Part shown: positions 1 to 11,111 of the stretch, piece after piece
Position numbering within the stretch: the stretch's first letter is position 1
How the letters are laid out: the number at the start of each line of letters is the position of its first letter
NCBI GenBank assembly: GCA_027704905.1
Contig: CM051016.1
Coordinates: forward strand, 16,022,450 to 16,086,449
Length of the DNA stretch: 64,000 nt
Direction: 5' to 3'
Origin: Muraenolepis orangiensis
Lineage: Eukaryota; Chordata; Actinopteri; Gadiformes; Muraenolepididae
Program-made: the position numbers and the translations under genes
Notes under the pieces: model-generated
Databases searched by the model: none
What the model saw: only the letters and a program-made list of their open reading frames with translations
Told to the model about the DNA's origin: nothing

Positions 1-52
<52 letters not shown>
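1..52. repeat. (AT)n microsatellite
   Basis: Uninterrupted AT dinucleotides at the window edge; the tract probably continues outside. Confidence 0.95.
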
Positions 53-55
<3 letters not shown>

Positions 56-161
56 TGAGGGAACCCTGCTGTCTGTCCATGGGGATTTGAGACTTCTCAA
101 AAGTCCATCACTCTCCTGGCCGCCCCCAGGTGCTACGAGGGATAAGAACAACTAAATCCCT

Positions 162-271
162 CAGCTGCCCGGAGGCCCATCACCATCTCCAGCTGCCCGA
201 GGCCCATCACCGTCTCCAGCTGCCCGGAGGCCCATCACCGTCTCCAGCTGCCCGAGGCCCATCACCGTCTC
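162..271. repeat. 27/28-bp minisatellite, 4 copies
   Basis: Four units beginning CAGCTGCCC and ending CACCGTCTC alternate between 28 bp (CCCGGAGG) and 27 bp (CCCGAGG). The array is therefore two copies of a 55-bp dimer. Confidence 0.9.
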
Positions 272-426
272 CAGTGGCCGACGGTTCAATGTGGATCCGT
301 TCCCTCGTTTCCCGCCAAAAACGTGCTGTGCAGAACTGTGCTGCTGGGCATGATGGAGCGTCTCCCACCCCTCCGCCAGCCCCCTGCGCACCCGCCGTAA
401 TGCGGGGCGATGGAGGTGGTCAGGGG

Positions 427-505
427 TGGTGTGTGTGTATGTGTATGTGTAGTGTGTGTGGGTGTGGGTGTGTGGTGTGGTGTGTGTGTGTGTGTGTGTG
501 TGTAC
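427..505. repeat. (GT)n microsatellite, interrupted
   Basis: GT-rich tract with TATG, AGTG and GGTG interruptions. The long open frames across it are low-complexity artefacts. Confidence 0.9.
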
Positions 506-564
506 CCTCGGATGTTTGCCCAATATGTCCATATGGTCTGTGGCCTGCGCGCTGCTAAAGGTGA

Positions 565-765
565 GACACTTTTATTGTTATTTTTATTGTTTATAGTATT
601 GTTATAGTATAGTGTTGTTAACAGTATAGTATTGAATAGTATTGCATAGTTTAGTTTAGCATAGTATAGTATTGTTGATGAAATTCATACTGCGGGAGTG
701 AATGGAGAGTAAGCGTTCCATTGTACTTGTTCCACATGGACAGTAAAAACATCTTGAATCCTTGT
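565..765 (+). mobile_element. LINE family C, 3' tail fragment
   Basis: It has TTTTTATTGTTTATAGTAT repeats, a block 'cattccattgtacttgt' and 'cagtaaaaacatcttgaatc'. The same order is seen in the 3' end of the larger LINE at 38.8-41.9 kb and in tails at 22.6, 56.5 and 61.5 kb. No coding part is present, so this is a strongly 5'-truncated copy. Confidence 0.75.
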
Positions 766-1038
766 CTGCAGTGCCAAGTCACTAACTAGAGCCAGAGGAT
801 GGTCCATATTTCACATGTCCAGTGATGGAGTTCTCATGTCATCGCCTATGCTCTTGAAGAATCACTTTGAATGGAGTTATTTTAAAGATGAACGACTAGA
901 CTCACTCACTACTTAACACTTGATGGATAAATGGTAAACCAAGAGGGAAGACGGTGTGGATCTTTGAGAAGGCAGGAAGGAGAGGCGCGGCCCACTGTGG
1001 TTTCACTCACACGGATCATAAGCAGCATCCTGCCAGAC

Positions 1039-1116
1039 TTTATTTTGTAACACATTGTAACACACTTTACGATGTGCTTTATTTTGTAACACATTGTAAC
1101 ACACTTTACGATGTGC
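1039..1116. repeat. 39-bp perfect tandem duplication
   Basis: Two identical copies (1039-1077 and 1078-1116) of a unit starting TTTATTTTGTAACACATTG and ending ACGATGTGC. Confidence 0.95.
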
Positions 1117-1170
1117 ACTATCTTGTTTTATGTACTAGTGGTGAGCCAAGCCCAGATCTAGAGGTCTGTG

Positions 1171-1301
<131 letters not shown>

Positions 1302-1373
1302 TTTTTATGTCATCTTCAGTGAACAAATCCCTCCTCAATCCTCTTGCACTTGGGCCAACTTTGCCTGTGAGAG

Positions 1374-1932
<559 letters not shown>

Positions 1933-2932
1933 NNNNNNNNNNNNNNNNNNNNNNNNNNNNNNNNNNNNNNNNNNNNNNNNNNNNNNNNNNNNNNNNNNNN
2001 NNNNNNNNNNNNNNNNNNNNNNNNNNNNNNNNNNNNNNNNNNNNNNNNNNNNNNNNNNNNNNNNNNNNNNNNNNNNNNNNNNNNNNNNNNNNNNNNNNNN
2101 NNNNNNNNNNNNNNNNNNNNNNNNNNNNNNNNNNNNNNNNNNNNNNNNNNNNNNNNNNNNNNNNNNNNNNNNNNNNNNNNNNNNNNNNNNNNNNNNNNNN
2201 NNNNNNNNNNNNNNNNNNNNNNNNNNNNNNNNNNNNNNNNNNNNNNNNNNNNNNNNNNNNNNNNNNNNNNNNNNNNNNNNNNNNNNNNNNNNNNNNNNNN
2301 NNNNNNNNNNNNNNNNNNNNNNNNNNNNNNNNNNNNNNNNNNNNNNNNNNNNNNNNNNNNNNNNNNNNNNNNNNNNNNNNNNNNNNNNNNNNNNNNNNNN
2401 NNNNNNNNNNNNNNNNNNNNNNNNNNNNNNNNNNNNNNNNNNNNNNNNNNNNNNNNNNNNNNNNNNNNNNNNNNNNNNNNNNNNNNNNNNNNNNNNNNNN
2501 NNNNNNNNNNNNNNNNNNNNNNNNNNNNNNNNNNNNNNNNNNNNNNNNNNNNNNNNNNNNNNNNNNNNNNNNNNNNNNNNNNNNNNNNNNNNNNNNNNNN
2601 NNNNNNNNNNNNNNNNNNNNNNNNNNNNNNNNNNNNNNNNNNNNNNNNNNNNNNNNNNNNNNNNNNNNNNNNNNNNNNNNNNNNNNNNNNNNNNNNNNNN
2701 NNNNNNNNNNNNNNNNNNNNNNNNNNNNNNNNNNNNNNNNNNNNNNNNNNNNNNNNNNNNNNNNNNNNNNNNNNNNNNNNNNNNNNNNNNNNNNNNNNNN
2801 NNNNNNNNNNNNNNNNNNNNNNNNNNNNNNNNNNNNNNNNNNNNNNNNNNNNNNNNNNNNNNNNNNNNNNNNNNNNNNNNNNNNNNNNNNNNNNNNNNNN
2901 NNNNNNNNNNNNNNNNNNNNNNNNNNNNNNNN
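1933..2932. other. assembly gap, exactly 1,000 N
   Basis: Exactly 1,000 undetermined bases. The round size suggests a placeholder rather than a measured length. The left flank is the GA-rich array, a likely cause of the break. Confidence 0.98.
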
Positions 2933-3284
2933 TGTTGTGTTACTAGAGTGGGTGTAGTCTCTTTATTGTGGGAGTACCGGGCTGAGGGAAGTCTTGTCAC
3001 ATTCAATGACAGCTGGCTGAGTGGAAAACACTTATTTTGGGCTAAAACTAAAATAGACACACTTTCCGTTGACACTAAAAATCCCTCAGTATTTGTAGCA
3101 GGTATGTCTGCTTCCAACTTGACACTGATTTCTGCCACAGTGATATTGACAATATCACTGTGAAGATGTCTTTTTTTTACCAACAACTGCCTTTTTCCTC
3201 CCAAATGGCCGACACAGTGTCTTCCATGGATAAGAGAGCTGGAGTACTTGGACTAAATAGCTTGTCAGTCAGTGTGTTGGTCAG
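2933..3284. other. unassigned sequence after the gap
   Basis: No recognisable gene or repeat. A plus-strand frame stays open from the gap to about 3163, but it has no codon pattern or motif I recognise. Confidence 0.4.
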
Positions 3285-3575
3285 ACAGCTTCAGACAGCT
3301 TCCACAGTCAGGCCATCAGGCTGCTGAACAAGGGTGTATAGCATATAACAATGTATATTTTATTACATTGATTTATATATATATTGCTCTTTTTCTGTGC
3401 TAATATATTACATTTTATAAATATATTTTTATATTTTTATATATTTATATATTTAACTTTATACAGTTTGTACTTTTTACTTATTTTTTATTCTATTCCA
3501 TTTTTTATAACTGCTGTCTGTCATCGGGTATTGCACATAAGATTTTCACTCATTGCTTATACAGTACTCCCAGTA
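3285..3575 (+). mobile_element. LINE family B, 3' end fragment
   Basis: It begins with the last codons of a LINE reverse-transcriptase ORF ('CAGGCTGCTGAACAAGGGTG', ending in a stop). The AT-rich 3' UTR that follows ('ctctttttctgtgctaatat', 'ataactgctgtctgtc', 'gggtattgcacataagattt') also occurs at 26.7, 32.9 and 33.3 kb. The terminal 'gtgacaataaacttgacttg' is missing; a Rex1 element starts at that point. Confidence 0.8.
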
Positions 3576-3593
3576 TAAACTGGGATGTGACTT

Positions 3594-4088
3594 TCAGCAG
3601 ATTCTTGTGTTACACTGATCTACAACCAACATCCCAGTATTCTCGTTAACAACAAGTGGTGTAACCCTGGACATGTTACTGTGAAGGAACGTGTGTGTAG
3701 CCCGGACATTGAACTGCTGGCCGTGAGTCTGCGGCCATACAATCTGCCGCGAGAGTTCTCCCACGTGCTTCTCCTTGTTGTTTACATTCCACCGTCGGCA
3801 AACGCAGCGCTCGCGTCTGACGTCACCCACTCCGTCGTCGTGAGACTTCAGACACAGCACCCAGAAGCATTCATCGCGATATCTGGGGACTTCAACCACG
3901 TGACTCTGGCTGCAACACTGCCCACCTTTAAGCAGTTTGTGGACTGTCCCACCAGGGACACACTGGACCTGCCACACTGGACCTGCTGTATGCCAATGTT
4001 AAGGAGGCATACAGCGCCACCGCCCTTCCTCCTCTTGGAAGGTCAGACCACAACCTCATCCACCTTCAGCCCCTGTATAGGCCTCTAG
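3594..4088 (+). pseudogene. Rex1 endonuclease domain remnant (C-terminal part)
   Basis: The frame starting at 3681 contains the block YIPPSANA and then SGDFNHVTL, the GDFN motif of LINE APE-type endonucleases, which nick target DNA to prime reverse transcription. The final motif SDHN is visible in another frame around 4043-4060, so a small indel separates the two. The N-terminal catalytic part (LANVxSL, ETWL) is absent, so the domain cannot be functional. The next frame (4103-4411) continues the family's linker and ends at a premature TAG. Confidence 0.85.
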
Positions 4089-4794
4089 TCCAGCGGCTGC
4101 CTGTGACCATAAGGACTGTGAGGAGATGGTCACAGGAGGCCGGCGAGGACTTGAGGGGCTGCTTTGAGTCAACAGACTTGGATTTCCTCTGTGATTTGCA
4201 TGGAGAGGACCTTGATGATCTCACGGAATGTATAACAGGGTACATCAACTTCTGTGTGGACAGTGTTGTTCCCACAGAGACTGTACGCTGTTTCCCCAAC
4301 AACAAGTCGTGGGTCACCCGAGACATCAAGGTCCTGCTCAATGAGAAGAAGAGGGCCTTCAGAGACGGGGAAAGGGAGCAGATGAGGCGGGTTCAGAGGG
4401 AGCTGAAGTAGAGGATCCAGCAGGGCAAAGACAACTACAGGAGGAAGCTGGAGCACAAACTTCAGCAGAATAACCTGAAGGATGTGTGGAGTGGCATGAG
4501 GAGCATCACTAGCTACAAACAACCTGGTAGCCAGACAATAGGGGGGGGTCCTGACCGGGCCAACGAGTTGAATTAGTTTTTCAATAGATTCAATGAGTGG
4601 GCTCCGGTCTACCCCTCCCCCAGCTCCTCTACAACCATTCCCCTCCAGCCCCCCAGCCCTGCTGTCCCCCCTCCCCCACCGTCCCTCTCCAGCGACAACA
4701 TACCTGTTCTCTCTCCTCCACCACTACCTCACCCCTCCCCCATCAACACAACAGAGACTCTTCCTGCCCCCACACACGGCAACACAGACCTTCA

Positions 4795-6164
4795 AAGCTG
4801 AGCAGGTGAGGAAAGTGCTGTGCAGGCTCCACCCATGCAAGGCTGCAGGTCCTGACTGCGTCAGCCCGAGGGTCCTCAAAACATGTGCTGCCCAGCTGAG
4901 TGGAGTCCTGCAGTACATCTTCAACCTGAGCATGAGACTGGAGAGGGTCCCTGTGCTGTGGAAGACATCCTGCCTGGTGCCGGTTCCGAAGAAGGCACGT
5001 CCCAGCACCTCTAACGACTACAGACCGGTGGCGCTGACGTCCCACGTGTCGAAGTCCTTTGAGAGGCTGGTCCTGTCGCTTCTTCAGCCCCTGGTCAGAT
5101 CATCGCTGGACCCTCTTCAGTTTGCCTACCAGCCGAAACTGGGAGTGGAGGACGCCATCATCTTCCTGCTTCATCGTGCCTACTGCCACTGCTTGGACAG
5201 ACCCGGGAGCACTGTGAGAATCATGTTTGTTGACTTCTCCCCTGCTGGGGAGTAAGCTGATGGCGATGAACTCTTCCCTGGTTTCCTGGATTACAGACTA
5301 TTTGACGGGTCGTCCACAGTTTGTCAGACTGCAGGACTGTGTGTCTGACACTGTGGTCAGCAGCACTGGTGCTCCACAGGGAACGGTTCTTTCCCCATTC
5401 CTGTTCACCCTATACTGCCATCCTTCCAGTCCTGCTATCTGCAGAAGTTCTCGGACGACTCTGCAGTTGTTGGTTGTGTCAGCGAGGGAAACGATGAGGA
5501 GTACAGGGGTGTCGTGGACTCCTTCGTTGAGTGGTGTGAGCTGAACCACATGCAGCTCAACACAGACAAGACAAAGGAGATGGTGGTGGACTTCCGCAGG
5601 AGGAAATCTACCCCCACACCCATTTCCATCAAGGGTGTGTCCGCAGAAGTTGTTCAGGAATATAAATACCTGGGAGTTCACCTGGACAACAAACTGGTCT
5701 GGGCCAAGAACTCTGAGTCTGTGTACAGGAAGGGCCAGAGCCGTCTCTACTTCCTGCGGAGGCTCCGGTCCTTCAATGTTTGTAACACGATGCTGAAGAT
5801 GTTCTACCAGTCGGTGGTAGCCAGTGCCATCTTCTCCGGTGTCGTGTGCTGGGGAAGCAGGTTGAGGTCAGCAGACGCCAACAAGATCAGCTGGATCGTC
5901 AGGAAGGCTGGCGCTGTCCTGGGGGTCCAGCTGGACTCCTTGTTGGTGGTGTCTGAGAGGAGGATGCTGCGCAAGCTGCGTAGTATCCTTGACAACAACT
6001 CTCACCCTCTCCATCAGGTGCTGACCTCATACAGAAGCAACAGACTCATTCCACCCAGGTGTACCACAGAACGCCACAGGAAGTCCTTTCTTCCTGGGGC
6101 CATCAGACTCTATAATTCATCTACCTCGGGTCGTGAGAGGGACAGTGGAGACTCAGTGACCTGA
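4795..6164 (+). pseudogene. Rex1 reverse transcriptase, frameshifted
   Basis: The reverse transcriptase would copy the element RNA at the nicked target. Visible in order: KAAGPD (about 4840), NDYRPVALTS (about 5015), LDPLQFAYQP (about 5108), VDFS (about 5227), STGAPQGTVLSP (about 5362), the catalytic FSDD at 5448-5459 and the thumb/C-terminal region to a stop at 6162-6164. The palm is broken twice. A deletion after VDFS removes the usual SAFNT block, and an indel near 5420 puts FSDD in a different frame from the GAPQG motif. The last part (5514-6164) is open for 216 codons. Confidence 0.88.
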
Positions 6165-6734
6165 GGTCAACGCACTGTTATTATTATTTTTTTTTGGTCA
6201 TCGCACTGTAAATCCTTTCACTGTAATTTTTCACTGTAAATTCAATTTCACTTTTCCCTTTTCACATATCACTTTTTCAGTATTCATCTGAGTTATTTAT
6301 TAGTATTTTATTACTGCCAATTTGCACTATACGTATTGTTGTGTATTGTATATACCTACGTATTACTGTAATAATACTGTAAATTGTGCAATTCATCTAT
6401 CAATACATTTAGATTTCATTTAGAGTTAATTTAGTTATATTTTGTTTATACTAGTTTAGTTTAGTTTGTTGTTATTTAGTTTTTAGTTTTTAGGTATTAG
6501 TATATTTTGTGTGCATTTATTCCCCCTGTTTCAACTGTTGCACCTTAATTTCCCTCGGGATAAATAAAGTTATCTTGAATCTTGAATCTTGAATCTTGAA
6601 TACAGTAATCACAAAATGTAAAAGTGTAGAGTGCAGTGTAATAAGTCAATGTTAATAAAGCTCAGAGGGGCTCCTGGGCGAGCTGCAGCCCAGTGGTGGC
6701 GGTAGCTCCGCATCGATATTGTCGAGAGAAGACA

Positions 6735-6827
6735 ACTCCATAAACAACTAAAACAAAAACAAAAGTGCATTAAAACATGACTCCATAAACAACTAAAACA
6801 AGAGAAATGTGCATTAAAACATGTCTC
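6735..6827. repeat. 46-bp tandem duplication
   Basis: Two diverged copies of a unit 'ctccataaacaactaaaac ... gtgcattaaaacatg', starting at 6735 and 6781. Confidence 0.8.
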
Positions 6828-6840
6828 CATTACACTTTAC

Positions 6841-7366
6841 TGTTTTTAGAAAGTAGCATCCTGACGTTGGCTATTGTTATCAAGGCTATCAATCGGCTAA
6901 CAGAAGCCTAGCAATCATAGCTCCTAATTTCTGATGATACGAACATAACATTGACGTGATAATGAGTAGCTCGCTAAACAGATTATAAATACAAAGCTGG
7001 TTGGCAACACGGGAAAGATTTATAAAGTAAAACTTACCAGGACAGTATGTGTAGCAGTCACACACTGGTGTGACTTGCCACAACGCAAGGACGCAGTTTG
7101 TCTCGTCCACGGACCACTGCTGTTTCGCCTTCACGTCCATGGCGAATTTTAGTGATTTAAAAAACTTTGAGTTTGTCCGATAAGCCCCACCCCTAGCCCC
7201 TGACGTAGTGGAGCTTGCTGGGCTAGCCCAGCTTCGATGTGGGGCTGCTCAGGAACCAGTTTACCAGGCCAGAAAGTGGTTCCTTCGCGGTGGAAATGCA
7301 AACAACTGGTTCGAGATTAGGCCCAAGCCCCGAACCAGCTCTCAAAACAGCTTGGTGGAAACACGG
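6841..7366 (-). mobile_element. Harbinger-like DNA transposon fragment (tentative)
   Basis: The right end has the fish Harbinger-like style 'gaaccagctctcaaaacagc' followed by 'ttggtggaaacacgg'. The minus strand then enters a short coding exon with a Myb/SANT-like start. The left boundary is not visible and there is no second terminal repeat, so this is read as the 5' part of a broken element. A host promoter-exon fragment is the alternative. Confidence 0.45.
7038..7140 (-). pseudogene. Myb/SANT-like first exon, isolated
   Basis: ATG at 7140-7138 opens a frame whose residues 7-20 read QQWSVDETNCVLAL, the start of a Myb/trihelix-type DNA-binding helix as found in the accessory protein of PIF/Harbinger transposons. 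The frame runs into a good splice donor (GTAAGT, complement of 7032-7037), giving an exon of 34 codons plus one base. No downstream exon is seen to the left, so the gene is cut. Family assignment rests on a short stretch and is tentative. Confidence 0.45.
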
Positions 7367-7409
7367 TATGTGTGAGCAGACAGGCAGTGTTGTAGGATGA
7401 CCACCATCT

Positions 7410-7486
7410 GGTCCTGTTCAGGGTGAACATGGTCCTGGTCAGGGTGAACCTGGTCTTGGTCAGGGTGAACCTGGTCAGGTTGAACT
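7410..7486. repeat. 21-bp minisatellite, 3.6 copies
   Basis: Units of the form GGTCCTGGTCAGGGTGAACCT. Confidence 0.9.
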
Positions 7487-7558
7487 GTGTCTCTTCAAAA
7501 AATATATATATTCATTTGGAATAGCACTGGCCTCAAATTCAAGCTCTGCACAGTCACC

Positions 7559-7676
7559 AGCTATAGGCCTACGAACAGGACCAACTCTAGGCCTACAAAC
7601 AGGACCAGCTCTAGACCTACATACAGGAACACTGAAGTGCATAGTAACTAGCTCTAGGCCTACATACAGAGTACTG
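7559..7676. repeat. 24-bp minisatellite, 3 tandem plus 1 spaced copy
   Basis: Units resembling AGCTCTAGGCCTACATACAGGACC at 7559-7630, with a fourth at about 7652. Confidence 0.85.
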
Positions 7677-8037
7677 AAAGGATGGGGTCTGTAATGGCAA
7701 CCTGCTGTACTTTGATTGATTATGGCGACCTCTTGGTCATCTCTTGGTGGTTGTCTTTCTATTCTGTGAATGAAATATACAGTAAAGGCTACAAATATAT
7801 CATGAAAACAATTACTATATATTTCTCTAAGCATTTTAGATATCCATATACACATTAGAGAGTATACAAGACTGTTGTATAAGTGGTTACTTGCCAGTTA
7901 TCTCTAACTGATAACTGAGGCTACTGTGAAGTGGCTTGCTGCCCAGCTTAGGTCATTGATTAGGCCATGATTGCGTTAATGGGCCTGCCCTCCTTCTGCT
8001 GCTCTCACTCTTCCACTCTTCTCTCCATGTGGCTCCA
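7677..8037. other. unassigned sequence
   Basis: No gene or repeat recognised. Confidence 0.4.
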
Positions 8038-8453
8038 TGTCACGGGCGTACAAGGTGTGGACCCAAAAGCACGGATGCAAACACAGTGATAAAGTAAAAA
8101 AAGTCTTTACTAAAAAATGCAAGGTCCAACACAAAAATCACTCGATGATGGAAAAGCTTAAAGCTCAAAAGCAAAAGACCTAATTACAAAAAACCTGACG
8201 GTGGCGTGGCGTGATGTGGAAACAAAACGCTGGAGAACTCCGCATAACACAACAAGACAATCTGGCAACGAGCCAGTGAATGCCTGGACCTATTTATGCC
8301 AGGAGACATCACCAGGTGCAAACAATAATGACATAAACCAATCACAGGGGGTGGGAGGAAGACAGACTCGAAATAAAACCCTGGAACAAAGCTAAACATA
8401 ACACATGAATAAAACAGAAACTTGACAAACAGCACAATTGCCGATGCACAACA
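8038..8453 (-). repeat. Gypsy 3' LTR (416 bp)
   Basis: On the minus strand it starts TGTTGTGCATCGG just after a polypurine tract ending GGGGTAC, and ends CGCCCGTGACA. These are the TG...CA ends of an LTR. A polyadenylation-like ATAAATAGG lies inside. No partner LTR is in the window, so the borders rest on the terminal dinucleotides and the tract. Confidence 0.75.
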
Positions 8454-8469
8454 GTACCCCCCACCCCCC

Positions 8470-9822
8470 TCTAGGGACGACTCCTGACGGCCCTGGAGCT
8501 TCTGGATGTCTCCTATAAAAGTCCTCAATAAGTCCCTGTCCGATGATGAAACTTGACGGCCCACGACCGTTCCTTGGGGCGATATCCCTCTCAGTCAACC
8601 AAGAATTGACGACCTCAACCCCATTTCCTGATGACCAAGAGATGCTTGACTGCATACACCAGGCCGCCATCAATGACCTGGGGGGAGGAGGGGGATTGGA
8701 TGGTGGAACCAAGGAACTGTCCAATAATGGCTTAATCCGGCTGAAGTGGAAGGTCGGATGGACCCGCAGTGACCTGGGTAGACGAAGACGGACAGAAACA
8801 GGATGTATGACCTTGGTAACAGGAAATGGACCCACAAACCTTGGAGCGGGCTTTCTTGACATGACATGGATTTGTAAGTCTCTTGTGGATAGCCACACCC
8901 TCTGTCCCGGTCTGTAGGTAGGTGCCGTCCGCCGGCGTCGATCAGCCACCGTCTTCCTCCGGATTGAACTCTTCAGGAGGACCCGACGAGCAGCAGCCCA
9001 AATACGGTGGCATGAGAGCGTGAGCAGACAGGACCACCACTTCTTTCTCGGACACTGGAAACAAGGGTGGTTGATAGTCATAGATATGTAGGCAAGAAAT
9101 TGTGTGCATACTCAACCCATGTCAAGTGCTCACTCCAGGCCGCGGGGTTCTGCAAGACCAGGCACTGCAGGCAGGTCTCCAGCTCCTGATTCATCCGCTC
9201 CGTCTGCCCGTTGGACTGGGGATGGTATCCGGAGGTGAGGCTGACGGACACTCCCAGGATGGTGCAGAATTCTTTCCAGAACCTGGAGCTGAACTGTGGG
9301 CCCCAGTCCAACTCAATGTCTCTGGGTATTCCATGAATGCGAACAACATGGTCTAGCAGTACTTTGCCTTCTACTCTAGCAGAAGGCAATTTATGCAGAG
9401 TAATAAAATGTACCATCTTTGAAAATCGGTCCGGGCCACAACCATGAGAACGGTGGTGTTACCTTTAGATGGCCCGTGACCCGTGACAAAGTCCATGGAT
9501 ATGTCTGACCAGGGTCTGCTGGGGATGGGCAGCGGCTGCAAAAGACCCATCTGTGGCTTTGACGAAGTCTTATTCCTGGCACATACTGTACATGCAACCA
9601 CGTACTCCGTTATATCTTTTACTAAAGATGGCCACCAAAACCTCTGCCGAACAGTGAATACGGTTTGTTTGACCCCCGGATGACAGGTGAGTAGTGAGGT
9701 GTGAGCCCAGTGAACGACCTGTGACCGCATGGATATAGGTACGAACAGCCTATCCGATGGGCAGCCACCCCACTGGCATGCTTCACCTGGGCTACTAAAG
9801 GCCAAGTCACCGCTCCAACCAC
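8470..9822 (-). pseudogene. Gypsy integrase and chromodomain, frameshifted
   Basis: The integrase would insert element cDNA; the chromodomain would bind chromatin marks. On the minus strand an H-H-C-C zinc region (HWAH...CHPG, then CTVCARNK) lies at about 9720-9560. It is followed by the core with the first Asp in SMDFVTGHG (about 9500), the second in a D-W-G-PQFSS block (about 9300) and the Glu in YHPQSNGQTERMNQELE (about 9220). A chromodomain-like end with RRHPEAPGPSG is near 8500. The zinc/core part and the later core lie in different frames (change near 9400), and the frame switches again near 9080. DWGPQF replaces the usual DRGPQF. Confidence 0.88.
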
Positions 9823-10252
9823 ACGGTTAAGTGGAAGATTGGTTCTGTATCTTTGGCCATGGGTTCTGGGTCGTGGAGGTGTGAGAGAACGTCAAGCTTG
9901 CCGTTCTTTGAGCCAGGTGTGAAAGACAAGGTGAAAAGCGGTTGAAAAAAAGTGCCCACCGGGCAGAAAGTCACACTTTTCTGCCTTTACAAAAAGTTGA
10001 TTATCCAGTAGACGTTGCAATAACTGATGTACATGTTGGATATGTTTCTGCTCATCTGGAGAAAAAAATCAGGAAGTCATCCAGATATACAAACACAGAA
10101 ATGTTCAAAAAATCTCTGAGTACATAGTTTATCAGAGACTGAAAAATGGCTGGGGCATTTGTGAGACCGAAGGGCATCACAAGGTACTCGTAATGCCCTG
10201 TCGGAGTGTTAAATCCAGTATTCCACTCATCCCCCTCCCTTATTCTTACCAA
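9823..10252 (-). pseudogene. Gypsy reverse transcriptase end, RNase H deleted
   Basis: Minus strand from 10252: the block GHYEYLVMPFGLTNAPAIFQ is typical of Ty3/Gypsy RT and is followed by the catalytic YLDD at 10087-10076. After the frame breaks, the reading 'LLDNQLFVKAEKC' can be followed to about 9960. It then passes within a few codons to the linker normally found after RNase H ('GSKN..., DPEPMAKD'). So most of RNase H is deleted. Confidence 0.82.
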
Positions 10253-10255
10253 ATG

Positions 10256-10579
10256 TTTGTGTTGTGCTTAGAACTTAGTAGTCTGGAGACTTGTTGATAC
10301 CTGAGCTTATTTGCGTTTTTAGAATTGTGTGCAATCAAGTTCACTTAAGTTAGATTTATTTTTTCAACATTTCAAAACTTTTTTTCCAACATATGCGCAC
10401 CAGTTTTCAGATCACCATTTACAAGATGTAAGACTTGGAAAACCAACTAATACACCATACAATTAGCCCTTTCCAAACTCAATGCTTCAAAAATGTTCCC
10501 TAACATACACTCACTAGTTCTCAGATCACCATTTACAAGCAGTGTTTGCAAAATGGCGACATTCTCGCTATCAAATAGG
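10256..10579. other. unassigned; contains a diverged duplication
   Basis: Two related stretches, about 10362-10430 and 10487-10545, share 'cagatcaccatttacaag'. No gene seen. Confidence 0.5.
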
Positions 10580-11111
10580 TAGTAGGTGTGGTCTCTCTCA
10601 TTCTCCACAGTCAGTAGGTGTGGTCTCTCTCTCTGTCTCCTCTGTCAGTAGGTTTAGTCTCTCTCTCTCCTCAGTAAGTGTGGTTTCTCTCCTCAGTAGG
10701 TGTGGTCTATCTCCTCAGTAGGTTTGGTTTCTCTCCTCAGTAGGTGTGGTGTCTCTCCTCAGTAGGTGTGGTTTCTCTCCTCAGTAGGTGTGGTTTCTCT
10801 CCTCAGTAGGTGTGGTCTCTCCTCAGTAGGTGTGGTCTCTCTCCTCAGTAGGTGTGGTTTCTCTCCTCAGTAGGTGTGGTCTCTCCTCAGTAGGTGTGGT
10901 CTCTCTCCTCAGTAGGTGTGGTTTCTCTCCTCAGTAGGTGTGGTTTCTCTCCTCAGTAGGTGTGGTCTCTCCTCAGTAGGTGTGGTCTCTCTCCTCAGTA
11001 GGTGTGGTCTCTCTCCTCAGTAGGTGTGGTCTCTCCTCAGTAGGTGTGGTCTCTCTCCTCAGTAGGTGTGGTCTCTCTCCTCAGTAGGTGTGGTCTCTCT
11101 CCCCTCAGTAG
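10580..11111. repeat. 20-22-bp minisatellite, left half
   Basis: About 24 units of the type CTCAGTAGGTGTGGTCTCTC, with CT-run length variants (20, 22, 23 bp). The array resumes after the hAT insertion at 11879. Confidence 0.93.

Larger units (their letters stand above)
3576..6602 (+). mobile_element. Rex1-type non-LTR retrotransposon, 5'-truncated
   Basis: A roughly 3-kb LINE with remains of an apurinic-like endonuclease, a linker and a reverse transcriptase, followed by a 3' UTR. The 3' end has 'gataaataaagttatcttga' and about four ATCTTGA-type repeats, a typical target-primed end without poly(A). Two stretches match the positions of the published Rex1 PCR primers (residues DFS..., and SRLYFLRRL), which supports Rex1/Babar rather than L2. 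The 5' end lacks the N-terminal half of the endonuclease. It is inactive: frame changes occur near 4000, 5240 and 5430, with a stop at 4409. A near-identical tail-only copy lies at 42.8-43.1 kb. Confidence 0.85.
8038..10255 (-). mobile_element. Ty3/Gypsy chromodomain LTR retrotransposon, truncated
   Basis: Read on the minus strand: reverse transcriptase end (10255), integrase, chromodomain, a G-rich polypurine tract (about 8474-8454) and one LTR (8453-8038). gag, protease, the first part of RT and the 5' LTR are missing. Similarity to Gypsy stops at about 10255, inside RT. Frameshifts and an RNase H deletion make it inactive. Confidence 0.88.

Noticed and set aside
8543..8917. Plus-strand 124-codon frame over the Gypsy element
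   Set aside because: Antisense shadow of the integrase/chromodomain region, which has clear motifs on the minus strand.
10580..11111. CRISPR-like direct repeats
   Set aside because: Head-to-tail minisatellite without spacers.
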